DNA of 64,000 bases from Domibacillus robiginosus (lineage in GTDB: Bacteria > Bacillota > Bacilli > Bacillales > Domibacillaceae). Where the stretch lies: the NCBI RefSeq assembly GCF_000966195.1, contig NZ_LAHL01000013.1, positions 124,001 through 188,000 of the forward strand, given 5' to 3'. The translations under genes were made by a program, and so were the position numbers. Position 1 is the stretch's first letter. Each line of letters opens with the position of its first letter. The notes beneath the pieces are model-generated. The model saw nothing but the letters and a program-made list of their open reading frames with translations, was not told the DNA's origin and made no database searches. Shown in pieces: positions 7,956 to 14,630 of the stretch.

Positions 7956-9104
7956 TTGACTCACTTTCCAAAAGGATTTTCATCCTGCTCTATTAATGCA
8001 GGAATCAAAGACGAGACACTCGATTTTACTATTATTTACTCAGAGATCCGCGCAGCAGCAGCGGCGATGTTTACAAAAAACCAATTTTGCGGCGCGCCGA
8101 TCGTCATTGGCAGAGAGCATATAAAAGACGGCTATCTGCAGGCTATTGCTGTGAACAGTAAAAATGCAAATGTGGCGACAGGCGACAAAGGCCTTCAAGA
8201 TGCCCGTTCAATAACGGAAGCGGTAGCAGCTGAGCTTGAGATTGATCCTTCTGATGTGCTTCCTTCTTCTACAGGAATCATTGGTGTTCCACTGCCCATT
8301 GACAAAATTGTCTCGGCTGTTCCAGGTTTAAAAGGGCAGCTGCGTGCAGACGGGCTTGAGCAGTCGGCAAAAGCGATTATGACCACTGATACTTACCCGA
8401 AATTCAGAACTCGCAAAATCGGGAATGTCACCCTTGCCGCGATGGCAAAAGGATCTGGCATGATTGAGCCGAATATGGCGACAATGCTTAGTTATATTTT
8501 AACGGATGCCAGAATAGAAGCCGATGATTTAAAAACAATGCTTCAAAATGCCGTAAACGTATCGTTCAACAGTGTATCTGTAGATGGTGATACAAGCACA
8601 AGCGATACAGTAGCGATTATGGCGAACGGTCTGGCAGGTGAAGTGGACCTGGTCCAATTTGAAGCGGTCTTAACGGAGCTTTGCATTGAACTGGCGAAAG
8701 AAATTGCCCGGGATGGAGAAGGTGCGACAAAGCTTATAGAAGTACAGGTCACGGGTGCTGACAGTGATACCGTAGCGAAGAAAATCGGCAAGTCGCTTAT
8801 CAACTCACCGCTTGTGAAAACAGCTCTTTTCGGTGAAGATCCAAACTGGGGCAGAATCATGTCTACCATTGGAAATTCGGAGGATCCGGTCGATACCTCT
8901 TCTGTTTCCGTTGCTTTTGCTGACGTGTATGTGTTCCAAAACGGCGCACCGACAGACGACAAACGTGCTGAACTGGAAGAATATTTAAAAACAGATGAAG
9001 TACTTATTCAAGTATCACTTGGAACAGGAACAGGCGCTGCTACCGTATGGGGCTGTGATCTTTCCTACGATTATGTAAAAATTAATGGTGAATATACAAC
9101 GTGA
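7956..9104 (+). CDS. argJ: glutamate N-acetyltransferase / amino-acid acetyltransferase
   Basis: Fifth step of the acetyl cycle of arginine synthesis: moves acetyl from N-acetylornithine to glutamate. In many Bacillales it also uses acetyl-CoA. The 382-residue proprotein has the ArgJ self-cleavage region AKGSGMIEPNMATMLSYILT, where cleavage before the Thr of AT-M yields alpha and beta chains, plus FGEDPNWGRIMSTIG and the C-terminal end of the family. It starts with TTG at 7956, 6-8 nt after ATAGGAGGAT. Unlike in B. subtilis, where argJ lies inside argCJBD, it is apart from argCBD, which is at 41.5 kb here. An ARG box lies upstream. A terminator interrupted by an insertion element follows. Confidence 0.95.
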   Translation: MTHFPKGFSSCSINAGIKDETLDFTIIYSEIRAAAAAMFTKNQFCGAPIVIGREHIKDGYLQAIAVNSKNANVATGDKGLQDARSITEAVAAELEIDPSDVLPSSTGIIGVPLPIDKIVSAVPGLKGQLRADGLEQSAKAIMTTDTYPKFRTRKIGNVTLAAMAKGSGMIEPNMATMLSYILTDARIEADDLKTMLQNAVNVSFNSVSVDGDTSTSDTVAIMANGLAGEVDLVQFEAVLTELCIELAKEIARDGEGATKLIEVQVTGADSDTVAKKIGKSLINSPLVKTALFGEDPNWGRIMSTIGNSEDPVDTSSVSVAFADVYVFQNGAPTDDKRAELEEYLKTDEVLIQVSLGTGTGAATVWGCDLSYDYVKINGEYTT

Positions 9105-9109
9105 TGTCC

Positions 9110-9130
9110 GCCCGCCTCGTACAGGCGGGC
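9110..9130 (+). terminator. argJ terminator hairpin, proximal copy (T run lost)
   Basis: GCCCGCCT-CGTAC-AGGCGGGC. It is followed by TCAGTTTGTAGAC, the left end of the element, rather than a T run. A second copy with the T run lies beyond the element at 9385. Confidence 0.8.
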
Positions 9131-9132
9131 TC

Positions 9133-9381
9133 AGTTTGTAGACAAAGTCTGTCTCTTTCAAAAAAGAGCCGATAAGTGATGTTCAAAATCTATAAGCAAG
9201 GATTTAATAGACTTTTTCTTTTTTTTACACAGAAAGATACGACCTTATTCACTCTATACAATCTTGTGGCAAGCCACTTGGCGGCGCCCGGGTCAGCGCC
9301 TGCCCATGGAAAGTAGAGCTACCCGGACGCCGCCGATCTATCCCATTCATATGACGGTCATGAATCATTTTTTTATAGTCT
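9133..9381 (+). mobile_element. terminator-associated repeat element, copy 1 (249 bp)
   Basis: Non-coding element. It begins AGTTTGTAGACAAAG and ends with a degraded right end (TTTTTTATAGTCT). It shares with the other three copies GAGCCGATAAGTG, ATAAGCAAGGA, CAGAAAGATACGACCTTA, CAAGCCACTTGGCGGCG, CAGCGCCTGCCCATGGAAAG and ACGCCGCCGATC, in the same order. Its GC-rich inner module is shortened compared with the copies at 14.2 and 44.5 kb. It is flanked by two copies of the argJ terminator hairpin (18 of 20 bases identical). Confidence 0.85.
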
Positions 9382-9384
9382 GCA

Positions 9385-9410
9385 CCCGCCTTATACAGGC
9401 GGGCTTTTTT
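9385..9410 (+). terminator. argJ terminator hairpin, distal copy with T run
   Basis: CCCGCCT-TATAC-AGGCGGG followed by C and six T. Stem is identical to the proximal copy; the loop differs at two bases. Confidence 0.85.
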
Positions 9411-9468
9411 GCTTTTTTTAAATATCTGTGTTATTCTTTTAACTAACGACCGGTAGGAAGGGAAAGAT

Positions 9469-10005
9469 ATGAAAGAAACCATAAAAAAAGCCGCAGCGGC
9501 TCTTTTCGCCGAGCATGGATATGCGGGAACGTCATTGGCACAGATCAGTGAAAAAGTCGGCATTAAAAAGCCGTCCCTTTATGCTCATTTTAAAAGCAAG
9601 GACCATCTGTTTGAGTGCATCATTCAAGATGCTTTTGACGCAGAAACAAAACGAGTGGAAGCAGCCGACGATTTATACAAGCTTCTCGAGTCGTATCTTT
9701 TCCTTTATGAAGAAGATGCGCTGTTTCGTTTTTTGCTGACCAGTTCTTTTTTTCCGCCTGATTTTTTAAAGAAGCGTATTTTAAAAAAGTATGATGAATA
9801 TCTTCAGTCGCTCGAAGAAAAAGTAAAAATGGTGCTGCCGTCTGATTCTGTTCATACAGAAGACGCGGCCATTATGTATACGATTATTTTAGACAGTTTG
9901 TTGGTTGAGCTGTGCTATGGAACGCGGGAACGCTCGCAGAAGCGGCTCGATACAGCATGGCGTGTGTATGAACAGGCTTTTATGAAAGGACAGAAAAAAA
10001 GATGA
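9469..10005 (+). CDS. TetR family transcriptional regulator
   Basis: 178-residue repressor. The N-terminal helix-turn-helix spans about residues 10-50 (GYAGTSLAQISEKVGIKKPS then LYAHFKSKDHLFE); the C-terminal ligand domain is not recognisable to a substrate. Its stop codon overlaps the start of the first SMR gene by 4 bp, so it is co-transcribed with ykkC and ykkD homologues and probably controls them and itself. The ATG at 9469 follows GGAAGGGAAAG. It replaces, at this locus, the guanidine riboswitch that controls ykkCD in B. subtilis. The inducer is unknown. Confidence 0.88.
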   Translation: MKETIKKAAAALFAEHGYAGTSLAQISEKVGIKKPSLYAHFKSKDHLFECIIQDAFDAETKRVEAADDLYKLLESYLFLYEEDALFRFLLTSSFFPPDFLKKRILKKYDEYLQSLEEKVKMVLPSDSVHTEDAAIMYTIILDSLLVELCYGTRERSQKRLDTAWRVYEQAFMKGQKKR

Positions 10006-10337
10006 ATGTAAAATGGTTTCTCGTTCTCGTAGCGGGATTTTTTGAAGTTGGATGGGCGTCGGGATTAAAGCATGCCGATTCGCTGTTTGAATGGATACTG
10101 ACCGTAGCAGCGATTATGATTAGTTTCCTTCTTCTGCTGTATTGCTCAAGCCAGCTGCCGGCCACGACGGTTTACGCCGCTTTTGTCGGCCTTGGTTCTG
10201 CTGGTACCGTTCTGCTTGAAATGACACTTTTTGACGAGCCCTTCAGTTGGATAAAAATTGGCCTGATTGCCGTACTTCTCGTTGGGATAATCGGATTAAA
10301 AACGGTTACGGTTGAAAGAGACGTGAGTACTTCATGA
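10002..10337 (+). CDS. ykkC: SMR family efflux subunit, YkkC-like
   Basis: Small multidrug-resistance subunit of 111 residues with four membrane helices and the conserved Glu in helix 1 (AGFFEVGWASGLKHAD). It resembles YkkC over its whole length (LKHADS, TVYAAFVGLGSAGTVLLE, IIGLK). YkkC and YkkD form a heterodimer that exports guanidinium by proton exchange in B. subtilis. Overlaps of 4 bp with tetR before and with the partner after indicate one mRNA. Guanidinium as substrate is inferred from the orthologue-like sequence. Confidence 0.85.
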   Translation: MNVKWFLVLVAGFFEVGWASGLKHADSLFEWILTVAAIMISFLLLLYCSSQLPATTVYAAFVGLGSAGTVLLEMTLFDEPFSWIKIGLIAVLLVGIIGLKTVTVERDVSTS

Positions 10338-10648
10338 GCTGGATATTGTTAATTTCAGCCGGTTTTTTAGAAATAGTTGGCGTTGCCGGAATGACCATGG
10401 TCAGCGAGCGAAAAACAGTCCGTTCTTTTCTCATTATGTTCGGCGGCTTTGGCTTAAGCTTTCTTCTTCTCACCCTTGCGATGAGCTCCCTTCCAATGGG
10501 AACAGCATACAGTGTCTGGACAGGTATCGGAACCGTCGGCAGCGCGCTGGTCGGCATGATTGTTTATAAAGAGTCCCGGGATACCCGACGGATTCTGTTT
10601 ATCTCCATGATTATTGGTTCAGTCATTGGCTTAAAACTTGTTTCGTAA
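10334..10648 (+). CDS. ykkD: SMR family efflux subunit, YkkD-like
   Basis: Second SMR subunit, 104 residues, four membrane helices, conserved Glu in helix 1 (SAGFLEIVGVAG), and PMGTAYSVWTGIGTVGSALVG as in YkkD. It is the likely heterodimer partner of the gene before it, which it overlaps by 4 bp. Terminates at the bidirectional terminator at about 10.66 kb. Confidence 0.85.
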   Translation: MSWILLISAGFLEIVGVAGMTMVSERKTVRSFLIMFGGFGLSFLLLTLAMSSLPMGTAYSVWTGIGTVGSALVGMIVYKESRDTRRILFISMIIGSVIGLKLVS

Positions 10649-10679
10649 AAAAAAACTGCCTGAACTGGCAGTTTTTTTA
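10646..10679. terminator. bidirectional terminator between ykkD and DUF2252 gene
   Basis: AAACTGCC-TGAACT-GGCAGTTT with nine A before and seven T after. The stop codon of the convergent gene lies in the T run. Confidence 0.9.
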
Positions 10680-12008
10680 TGTGAACTTCGTATTAAGCCA
10701 GCCGCAAAACAGGACGTAATCGCTTTTTACACGCTCCTTGTACGCCATAGACATAAAAATAAGCTGTGTTTCAAATGCGTCATATTCATCCCCAATGGCT
10801 TTTAAAATTTCTTCCTCACTGTGGTAGTCAAGCAATAAATGTTCAATGTCACGGTCTGCACGAGCATGAATTTTTGCCGCAATGCCGCCGAACACTTCAA
10901 GTACTTTATCAAACTCCTGGTTATTCTCGATATCTTCCGGCTTGATTCTTTTTTTGTATGGCGAACGTTCCCGCACGTAAAAGTGGCGGTTGTCAATCGT
11001 GACAAAACCTAAAAACGGATCGTCATGGTGATGCATCGCTTTTTGGGTCGTCACCACCCGTTCCCCCTGATGGCCATATCTCAGCCAGAATTCTTCATCA
11101 TACGGCATAAAGTAAGCGGGAACCGGCGCCCGTACTTCCTTCATTTCTAAAATAATATCATCAAGCTCTTGTTCGCATTCTTCTTTTCCTTCTATTAAAA
11201 TGTAAAAGCGGTCGAGGCCAATCGAAGCTGTTCCGGACCCTTTTTTACGAACAATGTGTTTGATTTCATAAAATTCGCTACGCTTGCGGTCTTCTTCATC
11301 GAGGCTTTGCACGTAGTCCTGCCAGGCTGCCTCTATTTTTTCCTGCTCTTTTTGTGTAACAGACGAAAGTTCCTCGGAAAGCGCAAATATCCGCTTGCTT
11401 TCCTCTTTTACCGTCCAGCGGTCAAGCAGTCTGGAAGAGTCACGCTTCTCAAGCTTTTTCAGCACTTTCCGGATCGGTCCTTTTGTGTTTTCTTCCGTGA
11501 AAAAAAGCGTCACAGGATCTTCTTTTCCTTTTACAAACTTTTTCAGCTGCTTATAATAAGCTTGCAGAAACGTACGCATTCTTTCTTCAGAGTCATTAAA
11601 TCCGTATTGTTCACAGTAAAGGGCAATGCTGACTGTCATTCGAAGCAAATCATATACATACGAACCCATATAGCCTTCATCAAAATCATTCACGTCATAA
11701 ACAAGGTCCCCTTCGCTGTTTTGAAACGCTCCGAAGTTTTCCACATGCATATCACCTTGAATCCACGTTGGTTTATTTTCCGGTGTATGAAAAGAAAATG
11801 GAATTTTCGCTATATCATAGTAAAATAAATAAGCGCTTCCCCGAAAAAAACGGAATGGATTTTCCGCCATTTGACGGTATTTTTGTTTTCGTTTTTCCTG
11901 ACTCAGACCGGTAATCCGCGAGTCAAACTCATTCAGCACCGTTTCAAGCATCGTACAGCGAAGTGCCCGGCGCGTTTTTTGCACTTCAGCCATCCAGTTT
12001 TCAATCAT
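10677..12008 (-). CDS. DUF2252 family protein
   Basis: 443-residue soluble protein of the DUF2252 family, whose fold is related to aminoglycoside phosphotransferase/kinase-like proteins. Visible marks are FRGSAYLFYYDIA, the WIQGDMHVENFGAF motif (with GDxHxxNFG, resembling a kinase catalytic loop), DVNDFDEGYMGSYVYDLLR, and KGSGTASIGLDRFYILIEG. Substrate and role are unknown. The ATG at 12008 is preceded by a strong GGGAGGGG site. It stands alone between two minus-strand or convergent genes. Confidence 0.82.
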   Translation of the reverse strand: MIENWMAEVQKTRRALRCTMLETVLNEFDSRITGLSQEKRKQKYRQMAENPFRFFRGSAYLFYYDIAKIPFSFHTPENKPTWIQGDMHVENFGAFQNSEGDLVYDVNDFDEGYMGSYVYDLLRMTVSIALYCEQYGFNDSEERMRTFLQAYYKQLKKFVKGKEDPVTLFFTEENTKGPIRKVLKKLEKRDSSRLLDRWTVKEESKRIFALSEELSSVTQKEQEKIEAAWQDYVQSLDEEDRKRSEFYEIKHIVRKKGSGTASIGLDRFYILIEGKEECEQELDDIILEMKEVRAPVPAYFMPYDEEFWLRYGHQGERVVTTQKAMHHHDDPFLGFVTIDNRHFYVRERSPYKKRIKPEDIENNQEFDKVLEVFGGIAAKIHARADRDIEHLLLDYHSEEEILKAIGDEYDAFETQLIFMSMAYKERVKSDYVLFCGWLNTKFT

Positions 12009-12075
12009 CCCTACCCCTCCCTCGTCCCTTTTATTTTACCACAACAAAAAAGAGCGCGGTTTGAAAAAACAGCGC

Positions 12076-13005
12076 TTACGCAGGGAACCATATTTGGGCA
12101 AGATAAATAACAACGGCGACCGTTACACTGCTTAATATTGTGGTAACGATGACCGCCTGTGAAGCGAATTCTGGATAATTATCATATTCTAATGCCAATA
12201 ATGCACTGTTCCGTGAGGTTGGAAACGAGCTGGCAATAAACATTGCCTGTGCCAGCGTGCCATGCACATTAAGCATGATAATGACCAGCAGGCCAATCGC
12301 GGGAGAAAGAAAAAGCCGGGTTACAACAGCCAGTACGAGCGGCTTTGAAAAGGACGTAATCTTCATATATGCACACTGGGCGCCCAATGTAATCAGCGCC
12401 ACTGCTAAAAATGCATTTGATGCATTTTCGATTGGCGTCCATAAAAAAGAAGGAATTCCAACACCAGCCGCTTTAAGGATCACTGCCACTATAAGAGCAT
12501 GAAGCACCGGCAGTTTTAATACTTTTTTCAACACTTTGTCACTGTCAGCAGACGCAGAAACGGAATTGTAAAACCCCCACGTATATGTTAGGAGATTTTG
12601 AAAAATCGAGATAATAATCTGCACCGACAGGCCCAGCGGATTCGCGGCAAAAACAAGGCCGCTTACCGGCAAGCCGTAATTGCCCGAGTTGCTTAAAACC
12701 CCGCTGTTCTGGTAGCTCGAGGACAGCTTTCGGTCAAAACCAGCCAGTTTAGAAATAAAAAGGGCTGCGATAATTAAAAGTCCATTAAACAAAAGTAAAT
12801 AAACGAATACAATACCAGCTGTTTTGCCTGATAATTCAGTTTCATATATATTGACAAAGCAAACCATTGGCAGAAAAAAGTTAATGGTCAGCCCTGACAA
12901 AGTCGGCATATGCAGCGTATACTTCCGATGCAGGAAAGCGCCGGCAGCAATCAGTAAAAACATAGGTAAAATTATTTGAAGGAACACACTAGCAAACACA
13001 ATCAT
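12076..13005 (-). CDS. AEC family (auxin efflux carrier-like) transporter
   Basis: 309-residue membrane protein with about 10 hydrophobic segments and the AEC/MleP-type pattern: NFFLPMVCFVNIY in the first half, NSGVLSNSGNYGLPVSG, and MFIASSFPTSRNSALLALEY in the second half. Characterised relatives carry organic acids such as malate; the substrate here is not predictable. A strong intrinsic terminator ends only about 30 nt before its start codon, leaving no room for a promoter between, so expression probably depends on reading through it. GGAGGCG precedes the ATG at 13005. Confidence 0.83.
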   Translation of the reverse strand: MIVFASVFLQIILPMFLLIAAGAFLHRKYTLHMPTLSGLTINFFLPMVCFVNIYETELSGKTAGIVFVYLLLFNGLLIIAALFISKLAGFDRKLSSSYQNSGVLSNSGNYGLPVSGLVFAANPLGLSVQIIISIFQNLLTYTWGFYNSVSASADSDKVLKKVLKLPVLHALIVAVILKAAGVGIPSFLWTPIENASNAFLAVALITLGAQCAYMKITSFSKPLVLAVVTRLFLSPAIGLLVIIMLNVHGTLAQAMFIASSFPTSRNSALLALEYDNYPEFASQAVIVTTILSSVTVAVVIYLAQIWFPA

Positions 13006-13027
13006 GGTGAAAACGCCTCCATATAGT

Positions 13028-13098
13028 CAAAAAAAGAAAACGGAGCGCGGCGCTCCGTTTTCCCTGGGGATGTGAGACACTTCTGTTCACATCAGGGG
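13028..13098 (-). promoter_or_regulatory. possible transcription attenuator in the AEC gene leader
   Basis: On the minus strand a hairpin with arms CCCTGATGTGA and TCACATCCCCAGGG (13062-13098) is followed at once by an intrinsic terminator, AAAACGGAGCGC / GCGCTCCGTTTT plus a T-rich run (13028-13061). The terminator may simply end the upstream hydrolase transcript, but its position 23-60 nt before the AEC start suggests control of that gene. Confidence 0.45.
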
Positions 13099-13170
13099 AT
13101 AAAACAAGCGTACCATAGAGGCTTATTCAAAAACAGGTTATTGCCATTTTATTTTTTTTGTTCATATTGT

Positions 13171-14052
13171 TCATGATTGGGATGCTTCTTCTTTTAAAAA
13201 TCGGCTGATCCATGCACTTACAATTTCAGGATATTCATGATGAAGCCAATGAGTTGCTTCATCTATTAGTACAAGCTGTCCATTTCCACATTGCTCGACA
13301 CTTTTTTTGGCCAGTATAAGAGACAACGCGGCGTCTCTTCGGCCCCATAGCATACGCACGGGTACAGCCGGACCAGGAGTGGGAATTTCGAAAAGTGCCT
13401 GCTGCCGCATCGCTCTGTACCAATTGAGCATAGCGGTGACCGATCCTTTTTTCGCCCATGCTTCTTTGTACACCCGCATATCCTTCTCATCAAAGGTTCC
13501 TGGCTGGGCAGTTGCTTTCATCAGCTTTTCGAGCAGGCTGTACTCATTTCGCTTGAGCAGCCATTCCGGCAAAAACGGAAGCTGAAAAAAGAAAATATAA
13601 GCGCTTTTGAGCCATTGAAGGGGATAAAACGGAGCGGTTTTGGCAAAAACAGCTGGATGCGGAACGTTCAAAATGACCAGCTTTTGGACAAAATCAGGAT
13701 GAACAGAAGCTAAAAACCAGCCGACAATGCCTCCCCAGTCATGACCCACCACAAGAGCTTTTTCAAAGCCGAAAGATTGAATAAGGCTTATGATATCTTT
13801 CGCAATTACATCGAGTGTATAAGCCTCAAGCGGCTCCGGCTTGCTGCTTTTTGAGTAGCCCCGCATATTGGGTACGACCACCCGATAGCCTTGTTCCACT
13901 AAAGCATCAGCCTGCTTCTTCCAGCCATAAGAGCATTCCGGGAATCCATGCAGCAATAAAACAAGCTCTCCATTCTCCGGCCCCGCCATTTCGGTGTAAA
14001 GGTTGATCCCATTTACCCCAATGGGCCGCTTCGTCCATTCATATGTATCCAC
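13171..14052 (-). CDS. alpha/beta hydrolase, epoxide hydrolase-like
   Basis: 293-residue alpha/beta-fold hydrolase. HGFPECSYGWKKQ is the oxyanion-hole HGxP stretch; the nucleophile is the Asp of VVGHDWGGIVGW, as in epoxide hydrolases and haloalkane dehalogenases; DEATHWLHHEYPE supplies the His. Substrate is not known. The GTG at 14052 is preferred since AAAGGAG lies 8 nt before it; an upstream ATG at 14097 would add a Lys-rich N-terminus and sits almost on its own ribosome site. Repeat element copy 2 lies in front of it. Confidence 0.8.
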   Translation of the reverse strand: MDTYEWTKRPIGVNGINLYTEMAGPENGELVLLLHGFPECSYGWKKQADALVEQGYRVVVPNMRGYSKSSKPEPLEAYTLDVIAKDIISLIQSFGFEKALVVGHDWGGIVGWFLASVHPDFVQKLVILNVPHPAVFAKTAPFYPLQWLKSAYIFFFQLPFLPEWLLKRNEYSLLEKLMKATAQPGTFDEKDMRVYKEAWAKKGSVTAMLNWYRAMRQQALFEIPTPGPAVPVRMLWGRRDAALSLILAKKSVEQCGNGQLVLIDEATHWLHHEYPEIVSAWISRFLKEEASQS

Positions 14053-14124
14053 CTTCTTCACTCCTTTTCTCGACTGTTTCTTCGTCTCTTTTTTCATTCC
14101 CCTCCACTGCCCAAATATGCAAAA

Positions 14125-14161
14125 AAAGAATAGAAAAAGCTGCCCGGTTTTCCGGACAGCT
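14125..14161 (-). terminator. thiY terminator hairpin, distal copy with T run
   Basis: On the minus strand AGCTGTCCGG-AAAA-CCGGGCAGCT (14138-14161) followed by a T-rich run. This is the far copy of the thiY terminator, separated from the near copy by the repeat element. Confidence 0.8.
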
Positions 14162-14162
14162 T

Positions 14163-14596
14163 AGTGTGTAGACAAATTCTTTCGCTTTAAAAAAAGAGCC
14201 GATAAGTGAAGCCGGCCGGACTACGCTTTCCGCGGGCAGTGCGGGAGCTCCCTCGGCTGCGCCTGCGGGGTCTCCCGACTCACTGTACTTCTCACAGAAG
14301 TCTTCGTCCGGCAGGCTTCACTAAAGTGTTAAAGATCAATAAGCAAGGACTAAACAAAACTTTCTTCTTTTTTAACAGAAAGATATGACCTTATAAGCTC
14401 TCTACACTCTTGTTGCAAGCCACTTGGCGGCGGGAGGGCAGCGCAGACTCGTATGGGACTAGCGGGCAGCTGAGACCGGAGAAGCCGTCAGGCGAAGTCG
14501 GGCTCAGCGCCTGCCCCATGGAAAGCGGAGCTGCCTGGACGCCGCCGATCCATTCCATTCATGTGCACAGTCATCCATACAATTTGTCTACAGTCT
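14163..14596 (+). mobile_element. terminator-associated repeat element, copy 2 (434 bp, with nested insert)
   Basis: Most complete copy. Left end AGTGTGTAGACAAATT and the reverse complement of the right end AGACTGTAGACAAATT match at 14 of 16 positions. Inner blocks are the same as in the other copies. The left part carries a 118-bp nested palindromic insert. The right part is a strongly self-complementary GC-rich module (about 14426-14552). No credible reading frame is present. Flanked on both sides by near-identical terminator hairpins (23 of 24 bases). Confidence 0.9.
14205..14322. repeat. nested palindromic element inside repeat copy 2
   Basis: 118 bp bounded by AGTGAAGCCGGCCGGAC and, inverted, AGTGAAGCCTGCCGGAC (one mismatch in 17). 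The interior (CTACGCTTTCCGCGGGCA, CTGCGGGGTCTCCC, AGAAGTCTTCG) has the look of the GC-rich palindromic repeats common in Bacillaceae genomes. Copies 1 and 4 of the host element lack it; copy 3 has a 23-bp remnant. Confidence 0.75.
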
Positions 14597-14597
14597 G

Positions 14598-14624
14598 AGC
14601 TGCCCGTTTTTCCGGACAGCTCTT
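14598..14624 (-). terminator. thiY terminator hairpin, proximal copy (T run lost)
   Basis: Minus strand AGCTGTCCGGA-AAA-ACGGGCAGCT at 14598-14621, running into the element end (CAGACTGTAGAC) instead of a T run. Confidence 0.75.
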
Positions 14625-14630
14625 CTTTTC

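Noticed and set aside
9133-9468. Guanidine (ykkC) riboswitch in front of the ykkCD homologues
   Set aside because: No recognisable aptamer; the space is filled by the repeat element and the argJ terminator copies.
13006-13170. T-box leader before the AEC transporter
   Set aside because: No T-box bulge sequence or specifier structure is visible, although a terminator is present.
14206-14598. Open frames of about 60-75 codons within repeat copies 2, 3 and 4 (for example 14206-14388, 14410-14598, 44537-44752, 61177-61425)
   Set aside because: They lie in non-coding repeat elements, are not kept in frame between copies, and arise from the GC-rich structured module lacking stop codons.
14131-14621. 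Paired hairpins as ordinary tandem terminators unrelated to the elements
   Set aside because: Within each of four loci the two hairpins match each other in stem and nearly in loop but differ completely between loci, and an element lies exactly between; independent origin is unlikely.
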